Notes: generated by a model not told the origin, from the letters alone. Shown: positions 16,888 to 26,265, counted from the stretch's first letter. The stretch: 64,000 bases of DNA from Nonomuraea sediminis (GCF_018531495.1 NZ_JAHDTI010000003.1:1-64000); one strand, 5' to 3'. Numbers and translations: made by a program.

Positions 16888-19291
16888 ACGGGTGACCCGG
16901 CGTGACCGTGACGGGACCGTGGTCGAACACGGTCCCGTCCAGGGCGCGGATCGTCATGCTGCCCGCCGTGCAGACGATCTCGACCCCGGCGGGATCGCGG
17001 GTCAGGTGACCCCAGCCCGACGGCAGGAGCAGCGGCCAGCGGCCGGGCGAGCGGGTCGTCAGGTGGCCGGTGCGCTCGTCCCAGGAGATGCCGGACACGG
17101 CGTCGAGGACCGACCAGCCGGCCATGGCCCGGACGTAGTGGTCGCCACACTCGATCTCGTTGTAGGGGTTGCGGCGGCGGCCGTCGTAGCGGGCCCACAG
17201 CCCGTCGAGGATCGCCCACGCCTCGGTGTCCAGACCCTCCCACAGGCAGTGCGCGGCCACCTGGTACTCGCTGCCCGTCCACACCTCGTCGCAGTAGCGG
17301 GTGGGCACGGCCGGGCGGCCGCCGCGCGGCCAGGTGCACATCAGCAGCCCGGTGTCGTCCTCGTCGGCGAAGACCCGGTAGGGGTGGTCGAAGTCACTGA
17401 AGCCCTTGCGCAGGTTGTGGCCGACGACCGCGCGCAGGGCCGAGACGACGTGCTCGCGCGGCAGCACGTGGCCGAGGTCGAGCTGGTGCGCCCACCACTG
17501 CCCGATGAGCTGGTCGGACAGGCAGCCGCGGCCCCACTGGAAGTCGCGGCCCGTCTCCTCCTGCTCGTAGTACTCGCCGTTGAACAGGGCCTGGTCGTAG
17601 GCCGTGCTCCCCCGCTCGAACAGCTCGCGCAGCTCGCGCGTGTAGCCGGGGTCGGGCGACAGCTCCTCGGCGGCCCGCAGCGCCGCCAGCCAGAGCGTGC
17701 CCATGAACGGGTTGACCCCGTACAGGTCGATGTCATGCGTGGACGGCTGGATGCCGCGCAACACCCCGCTCCCCTCCGGATCCCACTTTTTCCGGATATA
17801 CGTGAGCATGCGGTGGATCGCGGGCCAGTGGCGGTCCGTGCCGCCGTGCCGTACCTCGCGGTAGGTCTTGAGGACGGCGCCCAGCATGCCGTCCAGGGCC
17901 GGCTCGACCGGGCCGCCGATGGGGACGTCCCAGAGCTGGCGCAGGTAGATCGGCGCGATCACCCGGTGCGGCAGGTAGCCCTCGGGCGCCTGCGTCACGT
18001 CGAACTCGGTGGCCCGCATGCCGCGCTCCAGCGAGGGGAAGAGCCTGGCCACGGCCTGGGCGTAGTTCCAGACGTGGGTGCAGTTGAGCGGGCACGACCC
18101 GCCGACGTCGCCCGACCACATCGCGGTCGAGGCGCCGAGCACGCCCTCGAAGCCGAAGAAGGCGCCGTCGGCGCTCTGGAAGCAGGACGGGCTGCGCAGG
18201 ATCGCTGCCTGCGCGGCCAGGTGCTCGACCGCGACGGGCGACAGGCTGCTTCCGGCGATCGTCTCCACCCAGGCCAGCGTGTCCTCCCGCAGCGAGGCCC
18301 ACTCCTCGCGCACGCGGGCGGCGACGTCCAGCGCGTCGGCGAAGCGGGTGGCGTAGGCGTTGCCCAGCCAGAACCTGGTCGGCCCCCACTGCGGGTTCGG
18401 CGGGCCGAACTGGTTGAAGTCGGCGTACCGGTTGGGGAAGTACCAGGCCAGGCAGAGCCGCACCCGCGCCGATTCGCCCGGCTCGAGCGCCGCGGGCACG
18501 ACCAGCCCGCCGTTCCAGGTCCGCCCCGGGCCGCTGGGCCCGGAGGAGGGCGGGTCGGGCAGCCAGGTGTGGACGGCCCTGGACTCCAGGAATCGCAGGA
18601 ACTCCGCCGGATGCTGCCAGTCCGGCAGCACGGCCGCCCTGTCGGAGTCCGCCGCCAGCACGGCCTGCCCGGCCCCCGCGGCGACCGGATCGACCGACGG
18701 GTTGTCCATCACCAGCGACGTCCAGCCCCGCTCGCGCCGCACCCGGTTGACGTTCCCGCCGTACCCGCGCGCCCGCACCCCGTCGACGGCCGTCTTCCCG
18801 TCGTGCCCGACAGGGTTCTGTACGGCTGCCGCCAGCCACACGTGGACGGGCAGCGGACCGGTGTTCGTGATCGTGAACGTGAACAGGGCCGCAGGCAGGG
18901 AGCTGCGCTCCACGTCCAGCGGCACCAGCGGGTTGAACGCCTCCAATCCCACCTCCACCGGCCACCGCTCGTCGTGGAAGTCCACGTTCGCGACGGGATA
19001 CGTGGCGCGGAAGCTCGTACTGGACACGCCGGGCAGGTCGCGCTGCCACGCGGGCACGTGATCGTCGGTCACCAGCGGCGTGGCGGGGCCGGGCTCGGCA
19101 GGGGCCTGCAGCACCAGCGTGGTGTTCAGCGGCGGCTCCACCCGGCTGACGCGCAGCGCGAAGAACGTGTACGGCAGGTCGCCGCGGTGGTTGCCGGCGT
19201 TCTGCAGCTGCCACTGCCGCAGCCCTCCATCGGCGCAGACCGCCAGGTTCCCTGTGCCGATGCCGCCCAGCGGCATCGCGACGAACCTCAT
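16868..19291 (-). CDS. GH116 family glycoside hydrolase, candidate exo-D-arabinofuranosidase
   Basis: About 807 residues with no signal peptide, so cytoplasmic. N-terminal GH116 beta-domain (PLGGIGTGNLAVCADGGLRQWQLQN) and C-terminal (alpha/alpha)6 domain with CTHVWNYAQA, WDPEGSGVLRGIQ, DIDLYGVNPFMG and YCDEVWTGSEYQVAAH. GH116 includes GBA2-type glucosylceramidases and beta-glucosidases. In Microbacterium arabinogalactanolyticum a GH116 member is an exo-beta-D-arabinofuranosidase working with GH183 and GH172. All these families occur in this operon, so D-arabinan trimming is the better guess. Start ATG 19291 overlaps the permease stop (ATGA). It is the last gene of the operon. Confidence 0.85.
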   Translation of the reverse strand: MRFVAMPLGGIGTGNLAVCADGGLRQWQLQNAGNHRGDLPYTFFALRVSRVEPPLNTTLVLQAPAEPGPATPLVTDDHVPAWQRDLPGVSSTSFRATYPVANVDFHDERWPVEVGLEAFNPLVPLDVERSSLPAALFTFTITNTGPLPVHVWLAAAVQNPVGHDGKTAVDGVRARGYGGNVNRVRRERGWTSLVMDNPSVDPVAAGAGQAVLAADSDRAAVLPDWQHPAEFLRFLESRAVHTWLPDPPSSGPSGPGRTWNGGLVVPAALEPGESARVRLCLAWYFPNRYADFNQFGPPNPQWGPTRFWLGNAYATRFADALDVAARVREEWASLREDTLAWVETIAGSSLSPVAVEHLAAQAAILRSPSCFQSADGAFFGFEGVLGASTAMWSGDVGGSCPLNCTHVWNYAQAVARLFPSLERGMRATEFDVTQAPEGYLPHRVIAPIYLRQLWDVPIGGPVEPALDGMLGAVLKTYREVRHGGTDRHWPAIHRMLTYIRKKWDPEGSGVLRGIQPSTHDIDLYGVNPFMGTLWLAALRAAEELSPDPGYTRELRELFERGSTAYDQALFNGEYYEQEETGRDFQWGRGCLSDQLIGQWWAHQLDLGHVLPREHVVSALRAVVGHNLRKGFSDFDHPYRVFADEDDTGLLMCTWPRGGRPAVPTRYCDEVWTGSEYQVAAHCLWEGLDTEAWAILDGLWARYDGRRRNPYNEIECGDHYVRAMAGWSVLDAVSGISWDERTGHLTTRSPGRWPLLLPSGWGHLTRDPAGVEIVCTAGSMTIRALDGTVFDHGPVTVTPGHPFTARSG

Positions 19292-20091
19292 TTCAGCCCC
19301 GAGATGCGGACCCCGGCGATGATCTGCCTCTGGAAGATCAGGAACAGGACGATGACAGGCAGCGCCGCCAGCGTCGATCCCGCCATCAGCAGCCCCAGCT
19401 CGGAGGTCCGGTCGGAGCGGAACGTGGCCAGGTACTGCTGCACCTGGAACAGGTCCGGGTCGGTGATGGTGAGCACCGGCCAGATGTAGGCGTTCCAGAA
19501 CGCCAGGAACGAGGTGGCGCCCACCACGACCAGCGCGCCCTTCGACAGCGGGATGAAGATGCGGCTGAAGATCCGCCACGGCCCCGCGCCGTCGAGCTGC
19601 GCCGCCTCCTCCAGCGCGCGCGGCACGGCCAGGTAGTACTGCCGCAGGAAGAACACCTGCAGCCCGGAGGCCGCGCCGGGGATCACCAGGACGGCCAGCG
19701 TGTCGAGCATGCCGAGCTGGGTGACCACGATGAACGAGGTCAGCATGATCGCGATGGCCGGGATGAACATCGTGGTGATCACGATCACCCACAGCGTCCG
19801 CTTGAAGGCGAACTCCAGCCGCGCGAACGCGTACGCGCCGAGCGAGTTGACCGCCAGGCTGAGCGCCGCGAACAGCACGGCCCCGGCGAACGTCACGCCC
19901 AGCGAGCGCAGGAACGCCTCGTCGCCCAGCATCCTGGTGTAGTTCTCCCAGTGCCAGACCTCGGGGAAGAACTGGAACGGCGTGGCCACGACCTCGGTCT
20001 TGGCCTTGAAGCCTGCCACCGCCATCCAGGCGAGCGGGAACAGCGCGGCGAGGACGAACAGCGCGGCCAGCGGGTACCTGGCGAACCTCAT
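19288..20091 (-). CDS. Carbohydrate ABC transporter permease (MalG-type)
   Basis: 267 residues, six membrane segments, and the EAA-loop motif EEAAQLDGAGPWRIFSRI (about 180-197), which contacts the ATPase. Belongs to the CUT1 (oligosaccharide) class. ATG 20091 overlaps the last base of the MalF-type partner's stop (TGATG). No ATPase gene is present in the window, so a shared MsiK-type ATPase elsewhere probably energises the importer. It should import oligosaccharides released by the secreted GH183 enzymes. Confidence 0.93.
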   Translation of the reverse strand: MRFARYPLAALFVLAALFPLAWMAVAGFKAKTEVVATPFQFFPEVWHWENYTRMLGDEAFLRSLGVTFAGAVLFAALSLAVNSLGAYAFARLEFAFKRTLWVIVITTMFIPAIAIMLTSFIVVTQLGMLDTLAVLVIPGAASGLQVFFLRQYYLAVPRALEEAAQLDGAGPWRIFSRIFIPLSKGALVVVGATSFLAFWNAYIWPVLTITDPDLFQVQQYLATFRSDRTSELGLLMAGSTLAALPVIVLFLIFQRQIIAGVRISGLK

Positions 20092-21026
20092 CAGCCGTCC
20101 ACCGCCCTTTCCGACTTGACGAGCCTGAAGATGACCGCCGACACCGCGCCGAGCACCACGAACAGCAGCAGGGCGGCGGCGATCGAGTAGCCGACGTAGA
20201 GGTCGTTGGTGAAGTGCCGGAAGATGAACAGGTTGGGCAGCGTGGTGGAGTCCAGCGGCCCGCCGTTGGTCATCACCAGCGGCACGACCAGGAACTGCAG
20301 CGTCAGCGCGAACCCGGTGACCATCAGGTACAGGATGATGTTCTTCATCAGCGGCAGCGTGATCCTGGTCGCCCTGGTCCACGCCCCGGCGCCGTCGAGG
20401 GCGGCGCACTCGTAGTAGACCTGCGGGATGTCCAGCATCCCGGCCAGCATGATCAGCGAGGCCACGCCGGTGCCCAGCCAGATCGCGGGCACCGCCGTCG
20501 CCCACAGCGCGGTGCCGGTCTCCCCCAGCCAGGCGGTGTCCTCGTGCCCGAACAGGCCGAGGAACCAGTTGAGTATGCCGCCGCGGTAGGTGTAGGCGAG
20601 CGCGAACACGATCGCGGCGATCACCTCGGACACCACGGCGGGAATGTAGATCGTCACCTTGAGCACCGCGGCCATCCGCCGGCTGCACGACTTCACCAGA
20701 CTGGCGAACAGGAAGGCGATGACCAGTTGCGCGGGCACCACCATGGCCGCGAAGGCCAGGCCCCTGAGCACCGCCTTGACGAAGTCGGCGTCGGTGAGCA
20801 CGTTGAGGTAGTTCCGCAGCCCCACGAACACGGGCGCCTCGTAGAAGCTCCAGGTGAAGAAGCTGATGTAGACGGCGTGGACGAGCGGCCAGATGACGAA
20901 GATCCCCAGCAGGATCAGCAGCGGCGCCAGCATGACCATCGCGACCTTGGTGTCGCGCCTGCGCGCCGGGCGCGGGGTGCGCGGCACGCTGACCACCGTC
21001 GCGTCCTTCGCGAACGTCACGGCCAC
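20091..21026 (-). CDS. Carbohydrate ABC transporter permease (MalF-type)
   Basis: 311 residues with an N-terminal cytoplasmic tail (RTPRPARRRDTKVAM) and six membrane segments. EAA loop: YECAALDGAGAWTRATRI. GTG 21026 is chosen because GGAGGAG lies just upstream; the frame is open far beyond but is plainly the antisense-like shadow of the binding-protein gene. It pairs with the MalG-type permease downstream and the binding lipoprotein upstream. Confidence 0.92.
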   Translation of the reverse strand: MAVTFAKDATVVSVPRTPRPARRRDTKVAMVMLAPLLILLGIFVIWPLVHAVYISFFTWSFYEAPVFVGLRNYLNVLTDADFVKAVLRGLAFAAMVVPAQLVIAFLFASLVKSCSRRMAAVLKVTIYIPAVVSEVIAAIVFALAYTYRGGILNWFLGLFGHEDTAWLGETGTALWATAVPAIWLGTGVASLIMLAGMLDIPQVYYECAALDGAGAWTRATRITLPLMKNIILYLMVTGFALTLQFLVVPLVMTNGGPLDSTTLPNLFIFRHFTNDLYVGYSIAAALLLFVVLGAVSAVIFRLVKSERAVDG

Positions 21027-21078
21027 GGGTGTCTCCTCCTTCCTGACATGGTGGCCCCGGGCAGGGGCCACCACGGGT

Positions 21079-22380
21079 TCATGACGTGATGCCCTGCCCG
21101 GCCAGGTTGTTCTTGGCGATGACGTCCTTGATCTCGGCGTCGGCGTCCCGCAGGGCGCCGTCGATGTCCTTGCCCTGCAGCGCCTTCTCGATCGCCTTGC
21201 CGAAGGCCAGGCTGACGGCGAAGTCGTAGGCCGGCTCGGGCTTGGCGTGCGCCACGATCTGGTCCTCGATGGTCTTGGCCCAGATGTTCTCGGCGGCGGC
21301 CGGGTCGTTCTTGACCGCGTCGGCCACGGCGGCGCGCGGCGAGTACTTGGAGAACTTCGTGGTCTTGAAGTAGTCCACGAGCAGCGTGGTGTCACCGGCC
21401 AGCAGCCAGGAGACGAAGTCGGCCGCCGCCTGCGGCTGCTTGGACTTGCCGTCGACCACCAGCGTCCAGCCGCCCAGCGTGGCGGTGGGCTTGGTGGCGT
21501 CGCCATCGAAGGAGGGCAGCGGCGCCGCGCCGATGTTGGCCACCATCTTCGGGTAGTCCGACAGCAGGACGCTGGCCGCCCAGGAGCCGCACACCATCAT
21601 GGCCGTCTTGCCCTGCCCCATGGGGTTGGCGTCGGCGTAGGGCGCCAGCGGCTGCTTGGGCATGATCCCCTGCTGGTAGAGCGTCTGGTAGACCTGCAGC
21701 AGCTGCTTGTACTTGGGGTCGCTCGCCCTGGGCGTGGACCAGTCGTCGCTGATGGGCAGGTGTCCCGCGGCGTTCCACTGCAGGCCCCACGTCGACCAGG
21801 CCATGTCGATCGCGGCGCCGGCCGTGACCACGCCCGAGACGTCCTTGGTGGTCAGCTTCTTGCCGTCGGCGATGAGCTCGTCCCAGGTGGCCGGCGGCTT
21901 GTTCGGGTCGAGCCCGGCCTTGGCGAACAGGTCCTTGCGGTAGTAGAGCACGGCCGACGGCTCGACCAGCATGGGGTAGGCGTACTTCTGGTTCTTGTAC
22001 TGGATGGAGGAGACGACCGACTCTTTCAACCCCGCCCACTTGTCGGCCGGGATCAGCGGCTCGAGCGCCTTGATCTGGCCGGTGCGGGCGAAGCCGGGCA
22101 CCTTGTTGTAGTTGAGGGTGAACACGTCCGGCGTCTTGCCGGCCGCCTGCGCCGCCTTCATCTTCTGGTCCCACGCGTCGGCGGGTACGGTCACCAGCTT
22201 GACGACGACCTTCTTCTGCGCGGCGTTGTAGGCCGCCACGGCCTTCTTGTACCAGGCGTCCTCCTGGTCGGTGAACTTCTGCTGCCAGAGCGTGAGCTCG
22301 GTCCTGCCCTGGTTGGGGGTACCGCTGCCGCACCCGGCGACCAGCACCAGCGCGGTCGCTAAGACGACGAACTTGCGCAC
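21079..22380 (-). CDS. ABC transporter extracellular sugar-binding lipoprotein
   Basis: 433 residues. Lipoprotein signal RKFVVLATALVLVAGCGSG with lipobox VAGC. The mature part is an SBP_bac_1 (CUT1) protein: LTLWQQKFTDQEDAWYKKAV, FTLNYNKVPGFARTGQIKAL, PMLVEPSAVLYYRKDLFAKAG, and GKTAMMVCGSWAAS. It captures an oligosaccharide at the membrane for the two permeases. Start GTG 22380 has GGAAGGAGA 7-8 bases upstream. It overlaps the end of the GH183 lipoprotein gene by 22 bases, tying enzyme and receptor into one transcript. Confidence 0.93.
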   Translation of the reverse strand: MRKFVVLATALVLVAGCGSGTPNQGRTELTLWQQKFTDQEDAWYKKAVAAYNAAQKKVVVKLVTVPADAWDQKMKAAQAAGKTPDVFTLNYNKVPGFARTGQIKALEPLIPADKWAGLKESVVSSIQYKNQKYAYPMLVEPSAVLYYRKDLFAKAGLDPNKPPATWDELIADGKKLTTKDVSGVVTAGAAIDMAWSTWGLQWNAAGHLPISDDWSTPRASDPKYKQLLQVYQTLYQQGIMPKQPLAPYADANPMGQGKTAMMVCGSWAASVLLSDYPKMVANIGAAPLPSFDGDATKPTATLGGWTLVVDGKSKQPQAAADFVSWLLAGDTTLLVDYFKTTKFSKYSPRAAVADAVKNDPAAAENIWAKTIEDQIVAHAKPEPAYDFAVSLAFGKAIEKALQGKDIDGALRDADAEIKDVIAKNNLAGQGITS

Positions 22381-23369
22381 GACTGCTTCTCCTTCCGGAG
22401 ATCGACGCTGAAGAGGAAGACGTTGTACGGCTCCCACAGCGAGAGGTTGAAATACACCCGGCTGCCCGAGCCCGGGTACATGAAGGGGGCGTACAGCCCC
22501 GGATACTCGGCGGCGTCGACGACGAGCTTCGGCTCGCTCCACGGGCCCCAGGGCTCGGCGCTCTGGCGCATGACGACCCCGGTGCCCTCCTTGAGGTACA
22601 TCATGATCCAGGCGCCGGCGTAGTCGTTGCGCACCACCGACAGCTCGCCGACGGTGTCGTCCACGACCAGCCCCGGGTGGTACTCGTACGCCGAGGGGTC
22701 CTCCACTCTGTCGGCGGGCACCGTGGCCAGCCGTACTCCTCCGAAACGGCCGGCCGGGACGCCCCAGAAGTACAGGTCGTCGCCGTCGCGGGCCACGCTG
22801 ACCTGGGCGAACCCCGAGTCTCCCGGCCAGGTCGGGGCGTCAAGGACCCGCCACGTGCCGCCCTGGTCGTCGGAGCGGGCCAGGCCTGAGCGGTTGACCT
22901 CCCAGTGGCCCGGCGCGCCCCAGTGGCGTACCGACATGTAGTGCAGGTACATGCTCTGCCCGACCGCGAAGCCGTAGGTCGGGATGACCGTCATCTCGGC
23001 GCCGTCGACCTTCTTCGACGGCAGGAGCTCCTTGGCCAGCCCCACCTCGTCGGTGACCATCCCGTCCAGCCGCAGCCCGTCCGACAGGTCGCGGTCGGTG
23101 GTGTAGCCCATGACGTTGGAGCGCCAGAAGCTCTTGTCCTCGCCGAAGGTGTCGCCGAAGACCAGATACGTACGCTCGCCCATGGTGAAGACCGAGCCCA
23201 GGTCGGTGCCGTGCACGGCGTACCCGTCCGTGAGGCCGGGCCCGGTGACCTGGGCGAGCTTGGTCAGGCCGCCCGGCGTGACACACTGCATGCCGCCTCC
23301 TCGCGGGCCGCCGCACCCGGCGCCCCCGCTGAGGAGGACCAGGACGAGCACGGCGAGCACCCGCTTCAC
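22359..23369 (-). CDS. GH183 (DUF4185) lipoprotein, candidate endo-D-arabinanase
   Basis: 336 residues. Lipoprotein signal KRVLAVLVLVLLSGGAGCGG, so it is anchored outside the membrane. The DUF4185 five-bladed propeller domain carries LVFGDTFGEDKSFWRSN, DLSDGL, TVIPTYGFAVG, YMSVRHWG, ARSDDQGGTWR and YPGLYAPFMYP. DUF4185 is the CAZy family GH183, whose characterised members are endo-acting D-arabinofuranases of mycobacterial arabinogalactan and lipoarabinomannan. FGDTFG holds the conserved acid also present in the paralogue at 24541. GTG 23369 overlaps the GH172 stop (GTGA). The domain is single; there is no CBM. Confidence 0.85.
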   Translation of the reverse strand: MKRVLAVLVLVLLSGGAGCGGPRGGGMQCVTPGGLTKLAQVTGPGLTDGYAVHGTDLGSVFTMGERTYLVFGDTFGEDKSFWRSNVMGYTTDRDLSDGLRLDGMVTDEVGLAKELLPSKKVDGAEMTVIPTYGFAVGQSMYLHYMSVRHWGAPGHWEVNRSGLARSDDQGGTWRVLDAPTWPGDSGFAQVSVARDGDDLYFWGVPAGRFGGVRLATVPADRVEDPSAYEYHPGLVVDDTVGELSVVRNDYAGAWIMMYLKEGTGVVMRQSAEPWGPWSEPKLVVDAAEYPGLYAPFMYPGSGSRVYFNLSLWEPYNVFLFSVDLRKEKQSCASSSS

Positions 23370-24439
23370 CAGATCGGCAGCCGGTCCGTCACCGGCGGCA
23401 GGTCGAAGGGCTTGTGGGGCAGCTCCTGGTACCAGAACGCCACCGACGACAGGTCGTCGCTGCGCCGGTTGGCATGCCCGTGCTCGATCGTGACCCTGAT
23501 CGAGCGGGTGAACGGCACCGGGTCCTCGATGTGGAAGCGGTACATGGAGATCTGGCCGCTCCAGTTGTCGCCGCCGGGGATCGTGATGCCGTGGTAGGGC
23601 GCGTGGTAGGTCTGCGAGGGGCACCAGGCGGTGTTGAAGTAGTCCTCGGTGCCGGTGCCGTGCAGGCTGGGCGGGAACGCCTCTCCGTCGATGAAGATCA
23701 TGTCGTCGCCCTCGCCGTACCAGTTCCAGTCGGCGGTGCGGCGCAGGTTCGTCACGTTGAGCACGCAGCCCACGTAGTGGCCGCGGCCCTCGGCGTCCAG
23801 GATCACGTAGTTGCCGTCACCGTCGAGGTTCTCGCCGTCGAACAGGAACTCGGAGTTGGTCAGCTCCCCCTGCTCGAGGCCGTCGGTGGGGCACTCGCGC
23901 CGCCACTGGGCGTGGAAGCGGCCAAGCCCCTCGCCCAGCTCGTCGAACTGGTCGTAGTCGATGTAGTAGTAGAACCAGAGCACCTCCGACTCGCACTCGC
24001 TGGTCAGCTCGAACCGCGCCCCGGTGGCGAACGGCATGTGGAACCAGCAGTTGAACGCCTTGCCGTCCTGCGGGCTCATCTGCAACGGCGCGGAGACCGT
24101 GTTGGCGGTGCGGGCGTGCCCGACGCCGAAGAAGTCCCCGAGCGGCACCAGCACGCTGGGGTGCTCCGCGCCGTCCCAGTACACCCGCAACACCAGCTTG
24201 CGCAGGAAGTCCCGGTCGGCCGTCTCCGGCGTGCCGGGGTCGCGGGGCGCGACCGTCATCCAGATGTGGTTGACCGATCCCGCCCCGCGCAGGTCCGCCA
24301 GCGTGACCGTCTGGCCGGGCTCGACGGTGATCCGGTCGTCGTTGCCCCCGGAGCGGTCCCAGCTCGATTCGCGCCGGCGGCGGTGGGTGCGGAGCCGCGG
24401 CAGATCCCTGAGGCTGCTGCCGAACTGACCGTAGGTCAC
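23366..24439 (-). CDS. GH172 (DUF2961) protein, candidate exo-alpha-D-arabinofuranosidase
   Basis: About 357 residues and no signal peptide, so cytoplasmic. DUF2961 landmarks: GSVNHIWMTV, LVLRVYWDG, VPLGDFFGVGH, NCWFHMPFA, and WYGEGDDMIFIDGE with GTGTEDYFNTAW, where the two catalytic Glu are expected. GH172 members cleave alpha-D-fructofuranosides or alpha-D-arabinofuranosides; the GH183 and GH116 partners favour D-arabinan. An ATG at 24454 is in frame, but the GGAGG inside its first codons sits 8 bases before GTG 24439, so that GTG is preferred. First gene of the six-gene operon, with a LacI-type site 26-41 bases upstream. Confidence 0.85.
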   Translation of the reverse strand: MTYGQFGSSLRDLPRLRTHRRRRESSWDRSGGNDDRITVEPGQTVTLADLRGAGSVNHIWMTVAPRDPGTPETADRDFLRKLVLRVYWDGAEHPSVLVPLGDFFGVGHARTANTVSAPLQMSPQDGKAFNCWFHMPFATGARFELTSECESEVLWFYYYIDYDQFDELGEGLGRFHAQWRRECPTDGLEQGELTNSEFLFDGENLDGDGNYVILDAEGRGHYVGCVLNVTNLRRTADWNWYGEGDDMIFIDGEAFPPSLHGTGTEDYFNTAWCPSQTYHAPYHGITIPGGDNWSGQISMYRFHIEDPVPFTRSIRVTIEHGHANRRSDDLSSVAFWYQELPHKPFDLPPVTDRLPIW

Positions 24440-24464
24440 GATGTTTCCCTCCATGCTGCGATAG

Positions 24465-24480
24465 CGAGAAATCGATTGCT
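24465..24480. promoter_or_regulatory. LacI-type operator candidate upstream of the GH172 operon
   Basis: CGAGAAATCGATTGCT contains AATCGATT (24470-24477), matching the AAnCGnTT core typical of LacI-family operators. It shares CGAGAAA and the CG centre with the site at 26053-26069. It lies 26-41 bases before the GH172 start codon. Confidence 0.5.
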
Positions 24481-24540
24481 GACGTCCTACTCCTGACCCG
24501 GGGCAGGGTCAAGGGGGCGTTACCGAATCGTCTTCGGCTC

Positions 24541-26034
24541 TCAGCGCCGTACGACGGCGAAGTCGTCGGCCTGCAGCCACATGTCTCCGTTGTCGGTCCA
24601 GATCCCCGCGAACACCTCGACAGAGCTCCGGTTCCCGCTGTTGAAGTCCACGGTGAAGCGGGTCCAGCGGCCCACCGCGTGGAAGTTGACCTCGTTGAAC
24701 GGCAGGCCGCCTGGGTTGCGCACGCCGAAGAAGCCGTTGTCGTTGTTGCCCGAGGTCCGCAGCCAGCCGGTCAGCCTGTAGTCGGTGTTCTGCGCGACCT
24801 GGACCACCTGGTGCAGGTCGTGCCAGCCGCTGTTGTACCGGACGAAGCCGTTGCGGTCGGCGGTGAAGGCCCAGGTGGCGTGGTCGATCCCGCAGTTGCC
24901 GTAGCAGCCCCACGGCGGCGACACCGTGCCTGCCGTCTGGCGTTCGAAGCTGGGGTCCTGCACCAGGTTGGGGTTGGCGATGGTGGCGTCGCGGTTCAGG
25001 GTGATCCGGATCAGGTAGACGTTGTACGGCGTCCACTCCGACATCGCCAGGTACAGCGACGAGCCGGACGACCAGGGATGCATGAAGCCGCCGTACAGCC
25101 CCGGATAGTCCGCGGAACTGGCGACCACACCGGGCGAGCTCCACGGGCCGGTGGGCGCGGGCGCCGAGCGCAGGATGATGTCGCTGCCCTGCAGGTAGGT
25201 CATCAGCCACCTGCCGGTGTAGGCGTTGTACTGCACCGACAGCTCCGCCACCGGCGCCGCGACCACGGGTGCGGCCAGCGTGTCGGCGCCTGCCTGCCAG
25301 GAGCTGCCCGTCCAGTAGCTGTAGGCGTTCTTGTCCAGCACCGAGCCCTCGGGGACCCTGGCCAGGTAGGCGGCGCCGTTGCGGCCGTTGGGCGTGCCGT
25401 ACAGGTAGACGTAGCCGCCGCGGCGCACCAGCGCGGCCATCTGGAAGTGGTCGTCGCCGGCGGGGTTGTCCCAGCGCGGCCCGCCGGCGGTGGTCCAGTT
25501 CTGGCCGTTGCCGTCGGAGTAGGTGATGCCGGCGTAGTTGGTGTCCCACTGGCCCGGCGGCCCCCAGTGACGCACCGACATGTAGGCCAGGTACTGCCGC
25601 GAACCCACCGAGACCCCGGCGGTCGGGATGACGGTGATCTCCACGCCGTCGACCTTCTGGCTGGGGATGAGCTGCTTGGCATGGCCGGGCGCGTCGGTGG
25701 CCGCGCTGGTGAACGACATGCCGTCGGTGAGGTCGTGGTCGTCGCTGCGCAGCAGGGTCTGGCTGCGCCAGTCGCCGCCGTTGGCGCCCGGCGGGCTCCA
25801 GCCGTCACCGAAGGTGTCGCCGAACGCGGTCAGGACCTCGCCGGCGCCGTTGTCCCACATGATGCCCAGGTCGGCGGCGTTGATCTTCCAGTTCGCGTCG
25901 GTCGCGCTGACCGAGTCGGGGCCGCTCATCTTGGCCACCACGACGGCGGGCGACCGCGCGGTCGTGGCCTGGGCGGGCAGCACACCGGCCACGGCCACGA
26001 GCAGGGCTGCTAACAGGAGAGGGGTGGTCTTCAT
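24541..26034 (-). CDS. Secreted GH183 (DUF4185) protein with C-terminal carbohydrate-binding module
   Basis: 497 residues. Sec signal KTTPLLLAALLVAVAGVLPAQA; DUF4185/GH183 propeller at about 30-345 (AFGDTFGDGWSPPG, DLTDGM, TVIPTAGVSVG, YMSVRHWG, DYPGLYGGFMHP); then a CBM4/9-like jelly roll at about 355-497 (NLVQDPSFERQT, WLQADDFAVVRR). It is a clear paralogue of the lipoprotein at 22359 but is released from the cell and has a binding module. The likely role is first-line endo-cleavage of D-arabinan. It has its own control region with a LacI-type site and lies 101 bases upstream of the GH172 operon on the same strand. Confidence 0.85.
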   Translation of the reverse strand: MKTTPLLLAALLVAVAGVLPAQATTARSPAVVVAKMSGPDSVSATDANWKINAADLGIMWDNGAGEVLTAFGDTFGDGWSPPGANGGDWRSQTLLRSDDHDLTDGMSFTSAATDAPGHAKQLIPSQKVDGVEITVIPTAGVSVGSRQYLAYMSVRHWGPPGQWDTNYAGITYSDGNGQNWTTAGGPRWDNPAGDDHFQMAALVRRGGYVYLYGTPNGRNGAAYLARVPEGSVLDKNAYSYWTGSSWQAGADTLAAPVVAAPVAELSVQYNAYTGRWLMTYLQGSDIILRSAPAPTGPWSSPGVVASSADYPGLYGGFMHPWSSGSSLYLAMSEWTPYNVYLIRITLNRDATIANPNLVQDPSFERQTAGTVSPPWGCYGNCGIDHATWAFTADRNGFVRYNSGWHDLHQVVQVAQNTDYRLTGWLRTSGNNDNGFFGVRNPGGLPFNEVNFHAVGRWTRFTVDFNSGNRSSVEVFAGIWTDNGDMWLQADDFAVVRR

Positions 26035-26052
26035 TGTCCCGGCACCTCCGTC

Positions 26053-26080
26053 CGAGAAAACGATTTCTCCACATTGTGGA
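26053..26080. promoter_or_regulatory. Two adjacent palindromes before the secreted GH183 gene
   Basis: GAGAAAACGATTTCTC (26054-26069) is a 6-bp inverted repeat around an AAACGATT (AAnCGnTT, LacI-type) core. Overlapping its end is TCCACATTGTGGA (26068-26080), a perfect 6+1+6 palindrome. Both lie within 46 bases of the ATG at 26034. Confidence 0.55.
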
Positions 26081-26153
26081 GCCGAGAGGCGTCCTGGTCA
26101 AGGAAGAGCGTGAGTTGCTCGTGAGGCTCACGTCCCGTTTGTGCCAGAAATGG

Positions 26154-26165
26154 GGAATCGATTTC
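26154..26165. promoter_or_regulatory. LacI-type operator candidate upstream of the flavin oxidase
   Basis: GGAATCGATTTC carries AATCGATT (26156-26163), the same core as the site at 24470. It sits about 100 bases before the oxidase start in the divergent control region. Confidence 0.4.
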
Positions 26166-26265
26166 ACAAACGGACTGGTCGCAGACTCCGTTAGCTGGGC
26201 CAGGCCTTCCACGGGCGGGTTGGAAATCATGGAATTCCCAGACTCCAGCAGGAGAGGAGCGCCTC

